NCBI GenBank assembly: GCA_947652605.1
Contig: OX393581.1
Location: 50,553,924 to 50,617,923, forward strand
Reading direction: 5' to 3'
DNA length: 64,000 bases
DNA from: Elmis aenea
Lineage: Eukaryota > Arthropoda > Insecta > Coleoptera > Elmidae
A program made the translations under genes and the position numbers. Positions 60,929 through 64,000 of the stretch are shown piece by piece (within the stretch, counting starts at the first letter, position 1; the number at the start of each line of letters is the position of its first letter). The notes beneath the pieces were generated by a model. It saw nothing but the letters and a program-made list of their open reading frames with translations, did not search any database and was not told where the DNA came from.

Positions 60929-62167
60929 ATGCGACTTATGAAATGTAAAAATTTAAGTGTTTCCTCTAAGGTAAGGGCAATGTTATACTAGAAACAGTAA
61001 CTATCACGTTATTTACAGATTTTTTGCGTTATTTTGGTTACCAACTTTCTTCTCTCGGAAGTGGAAGCTTTTTTCTATGATAAAAATCGTGAGACATATC
61101 TGCAGAGGAAATCAACGAAATCAGCAGATACCATATTAAAAATTGTGAATGGTATGTTGCATCCACCGAAGGATTCTTTGAGAGACCGGTTGCAAGCTCC
61201 GAATTTATATAATTGTAAAAGAAGTGGAAGCTTTAAAGATGTGGATGATTGTAATTCTTATTGGTACTGTGACGTAGATAACGATGGAGGCTACATCGCA
61301 CTCCACAAGAAGTGCCAGGATGGTACAACTTTCAATCCAAGTTTTCGCGAGTGCATGTCACCGACAGACAGACGATCTGCCAGTTGCGGTTCTAAATGCG
61401 AAGTTTATGAAAGGAAGCCACAACAAAACCAAATTTCTTACATCGTCGTCGTCCCAGATGAACCAGATACGACTCACACAACAGAGTGTTCGACAACTCC
61501 GTCGACAACTCCACTTTGTACAACAACTCCACGTTGTACAACAACTCCAAGTTGTACAACAACTCCAAGTTGTACAGAAGCGTCATCATTTATTTGCACA
61601 GCATCAGGTGCCTTTGAGGACAGGGATAGCTGTGAATCGTTTTATGTATGCCACTCAAAGAGACATGCGGAAGGAGAGTACGAGTCAATCAAGCTACAGT
61701 GCCCAAAAGGCACTGCTTTTGATCCCACGATCAAAAAATGTAGCAAATACGCTAGGTACATCTGCGATATGCAACTCATGCCCAGCTACAATCCACAACC
61801 TAACGTTAAATTTATAAAGGACATTCATCTTTCTCAACGCCAAGAAAATTCAACACCTGAAGGGAATTTATCCAAAAAAATTAGATATCTTGGATTTCGT
61901 AATTTTCCTGCAATATCCAAACGCAACGGAAATACAGAGATAGATACTTTTATTGACAGGAATATACGTCAACGAGAATTTCCCGAAGAACACATGCCTT
62001 TTCATTGTATTTCGCCGGGAAGATTCCCCGATCCTCAAGATGATAAAAAGTATTACTTATGTTTCTTGACCGAAAATGGATATGATAATTTGCAATTGAA
62101 GTGTCCTAGAGAAGCTGTCTTCGATACAAAAAAGTTGCACTGTGTAAGCGCGAATGCAAAACAATGA
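60929..62167 (+). CDS. Secreted peritrophin-like chitin-binding protein (396 residues, two exons)
   Basis: Exons 60929-60970 and 61019-62167 are joined across a 48-base GT-AG intron (AAG|GTAAGG ... TTTACAG), in phase 0. Residues 1-31 form a signal peptide (core IFCVILVTNFLL, likely cleavage after SEVEA), which appears only when the small first exon is used. Three type-2 chitin-binding (CBM14) domains follow. Domain 1 (80-137) and domain 2 (207-263) each have six cysteines, spaced 11-5-14-12-10 and 11-5-16-12-7. Domain 3 (344-389) has only four: Asp stands where the second cysteine should be, and the protein ends before the sixth. Between domains 1 and 2 is a Thr/Pro-rich linker with CTTTP repeats. 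Such proteins act outside the cell on chitin in the gut peritrophic matrix or cuticle. The start could also be the second ATG at 60938. Confidence 0.9.
61517..61573 (+). repeat. 18-bp coding tandem repeat in the linker
   Basis: Units of TGTACAACAACTCCAMGT encode CTTTPR/CTTTPS and are repeated three times before degenerating. They add evenly spaced cysteines to a Thr/Pro-rich linker that may be O-glycosylated. Slippage could change copy number between individuals. Confidence 0.9.
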
Positions 62168-62355
62168 GGTGATAAATGAAACGCAAGATAAACTATAACA
62201 ATATTTTTATGCACTTTTATTTATAATGTATGTACATTTTGTCGTTAATTTTAATTTCTTTAAGTACTTAATGTAAAAATTGTTAGTTTTAGTAACTCTA
62301 AATATGTATATCATTACAATTAATTAATTTTAGAAAATGCCGCTACAAAAATTTA

Positions 62356-62361
62356 AATAAA
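62356..62361 (+). other. Polyadenylation signal of the chitin-binding gene
   Basis: AATAAA lies 189 bases after the stop codon at 62165-62167, within an AT-rich 3' UTR. It is a plausible 3' end before the Jockey fragment at 62640. Confidence 0.5.
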
Positions 62362-62639
62362 AATTTTGCTCTTTATAAGTTTTGCCATGAATTTTATTTA
62401 ATTCTTTTTACATTAGATTTACAAGTATAACCAAAAAATATTTAGGTAGATTCGATACTGATTTATTCAAAGAACATAATAAAATATTCAAACTGTTTTT
62501 ACACATACACTTCTCGGGACAGATGGTCAATATATTTTGCCAATTAAAGAAAACTCTTCTTTATTTGCTAATATTTCGGATGTACTTTATTTTATCCTTC
62601 ATCAGAGGTACTATAGACATGCATACATAAGTCTTATTT

Positions 62640-63060
62640 ATCAGAGAGATATTTAAGGATCAAGCAGGGAGATGGCTACTCTAATCTCAAAGAAATTAAA
62701 ACCGGAATGCCACAGGGTAGTGTCTTGGGTCTAGTCCTTTACCTACTGTTTACTTCTGATCTTCCAGTACCAGGAAACAACACAATAGCTACTTTTGCTG
62801 ACGATACTGCAATCCTAGCTGTCGGCAAAAGCAACGAAGAAACAGCAAACACGCTGCAAACAGCCATCAATCAATTTCAAAGCTGGACAAAAAGGTGGAG
62901 GATAAAACTTAACGAAACCAAGGCAGTCCATATTGATTTCACCAACATGCGAATAGAACACACTCCTGTAACCATAAATGGTCAGATAATACCATATGCC
63001 AACACAGCCAAAACCTTGGCTTAACACTTGACACTAAACTTCATCTCAGAAAAAAAAAAG
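62640..63060 (+). mobile_element. Jockey-like RT fragment with intact FADD box
   Basis: Plus frames give a damaged YL..GDGYSNLKEIKTG start, then MPQGSVLGLVLYLLFTSDLP, NNTIATFADDTAILAVGKS and KRWRIKLNETKAVHIDFT. The catalytic FADD is intact and 105 codons are open, but both ends are missing. It is a 5'- and 3'-truncated RT core fragment. It lies downstream of the chitin-binding gene in the same orientation. Confidence 0.85.
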
Positions 63061-63094
63061 AGAGGAGTTGGGTGTTAGATATCAAAAAATGTGC

Positions 63095-63365
63095 TGGCTA
63101 CACGGAAAAAAATATTGTTGCTAATACAGCATGCGATATGTTGTAATTTTATTGCTGGTATACAGAGACACGATTCTTAAGCATATTACAAAAAAATATA
63201 GTAATCCAAACAAGTTCTAGTGTAGCAGATACAAAGCAATTGTTGTATTAGCATTGATGTTACATACTCAACAGAAAGAGTAATGATGTCAACAATTTGA
63301 TGTAACTAATACAATCAGAAAATTATTTGTTGTTGCCGTGGCTACAACAAATTTGGGGTAAAGGC
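63095..63365. repeat. Possible short element with inverted TGTATTAGC motifs
   Basis: GTTGCTAATACAGC near 63118 is mirrored by GTTGTATTAGCA near 63242, and TAACTAATACAAT occurs near 63303. CTACACGG near 63099 is roughly mirrored by CCGTGGCTAC near 63337. It may be a MITE of about 250 bases; no class can be assigned. Confidence 0.3.
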
Positions 63366-63758
63366 GATGTGTAAGTGCAACCACAATCGAGACTACTTTC
63401 ACAATAGTTGTGTATTTTTAAACATTATTATCTGTAATATCGCACAGTAGCAAAAAGTTATTTTTAGATTTAAAAATGTATAGCTTACTCTACATTGCTG
63501 TTTTAGTAACAAACATTGCTTCAATATATTCAACAAATACTGTTGATTTGCAGTAAAGTAGTGTATTAATTTAAAAAATTGGTGTAAATGCACGTCCTTT
63601 GCTTATGACGTTGTGCCTGCGACCATGCGCCCTAGTTAGCTACCATTCTGTATTCTCGTTCGGTGGTTTACCGGTCTTTCTTGGCGCCATCGCTCGTTAA
63701 TATTTGCGAAAGTTAAGTGTACTAGTGTATTTATTTAAGATTTTGGAACAATTTGAGA

Positions 63759-64000
63759 ATGGACAGTTTTGTCGAAGACAAATTAACCGAGTGAAATTGC
63801 GGTGTGCTTATTGAAACATTCAAAGGTAAGTTCTAGTGGGTTAAATTTAATCCTATTTAGGGATTGCTAATGTAATTTATAGATCAATGCATTGACACCA
63901 AAGTATTTAATGATCAGATCAGATGATATGATTAAAGAACTGATACCTCAAGTGGGAAGTAGATATAAATTTAACATGGTATCAAGCATACAAAAACTGT
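63759..64000 (+). pseudogene. SAM-domain protein gene, N-terminal exons, disrupted (runs off the window)
   Basis: Exon 1 (63759-63825) starts MDSFVEDKLTE. A 57-base intron follows, with donor AAAG|GTAAGT and acceptor TTTATAG, and exon 2 starts at 63883. The joined product reads like the start of a SAM domain: the first helix (FVEDKL), then VLIETFKDQCID, then LMIRSDDMIKELIPQVGSRY near 63905-63970. Two defects are visible. A TGA at 63792-63794 stands where the family usually has a tryptophan, and the frame shifts near 63912-63915 before LMIRS. Exon 2 is cut by the window edge. It may be a decayed member of a multi-copy family, or sequencing errors may be involved. The motif assignment is from recall of SAM domains. 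Confidence 0.6.

Noticed and set aside
61284..61817. 177-codon alternative frame over the chitin-binding gene
   Set aside because: It is a shadow frame produced by the repetitive linker. The other frame has the cysteine pattern and signal peptide.

Overview
This is an AT-rich eukaryotic window, almost certainly from an insect or another arthropod. The supporting signs are tiny introns of 48 and 57 bases with GT-AG ends, a secreted protein with peritrophin-type chitin-binding domains, many 5'-truncated non-LTR retrotransposon pieces of insect type, and many short DNA transposons flanked by TA. A beetle would fit, but I cannot fix the order from sequence alone. There are no bacterial-type genes, CRISPR arrays, rRNA genes or tRNA genes that I could support.

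Host genes are confined to the last 10 kb, all on the + strand. A basic, serine- and lysine-rich protein of unknown function is spread over four exons (54107-58664; the third exon is a prediction). A two-exon gene (60929-62167) encodes a 396-residue secreted protein with a signal peptide and three type-2 chitin-binding domains; the third domain has lost two cysteines. At the right edge (63759 onward) lie the first two exons of a SAM-domain gene, broken here by a stop codon and a frameshift.

The first 54 kb is a graveyard of mobile elements in non-coding DNA. Non-LTR fragments belong to at least six lineages. One has five copies sharing the same 3' end and a TAAA-rich tail: 1-412, 2335-3145, 39395-40037, 41165-41690 and 58812-60579. 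Jockey-like RT pieces lie at 21027, 36795, 43600, 46199 and 62640. ORF1/endonuclease-like pieces lie at 31539-33240 and 36115-36774. DNA elements include a palindromic mariner relative with DD41D spacing (31747-32703), a Tc1-like foldback (25051-25822), a large 1.8-kb foldback (6942-8750), several smaller TA-flanked CAGGG-ended elements, two hAT-type elements (13635-14783; 59494-60346), Harbinger-like MITEs (22273-22722; 37961-38287) and a Penelope-like inverted pair (49973-50187).

The clearest theme is nesting and palindromy. At least seven inverted repeats with arms from about 70 to 767 bases are present. Several sit inside older retroelement copies, so insertion order can be read directly: retroelement, then hAT, then foldback at 13.5-15.3 kb; LINE, then hAT at 58.8-60.6 kb, with an intact 12-bp target duplication. 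I see no coordinated multi-gene system. The most novel leads are the uncharacterised four-exon gene, the chitin-binding gene with a degenerate third domain, and the set of hairpin elements that could produce double-stranded RNA.
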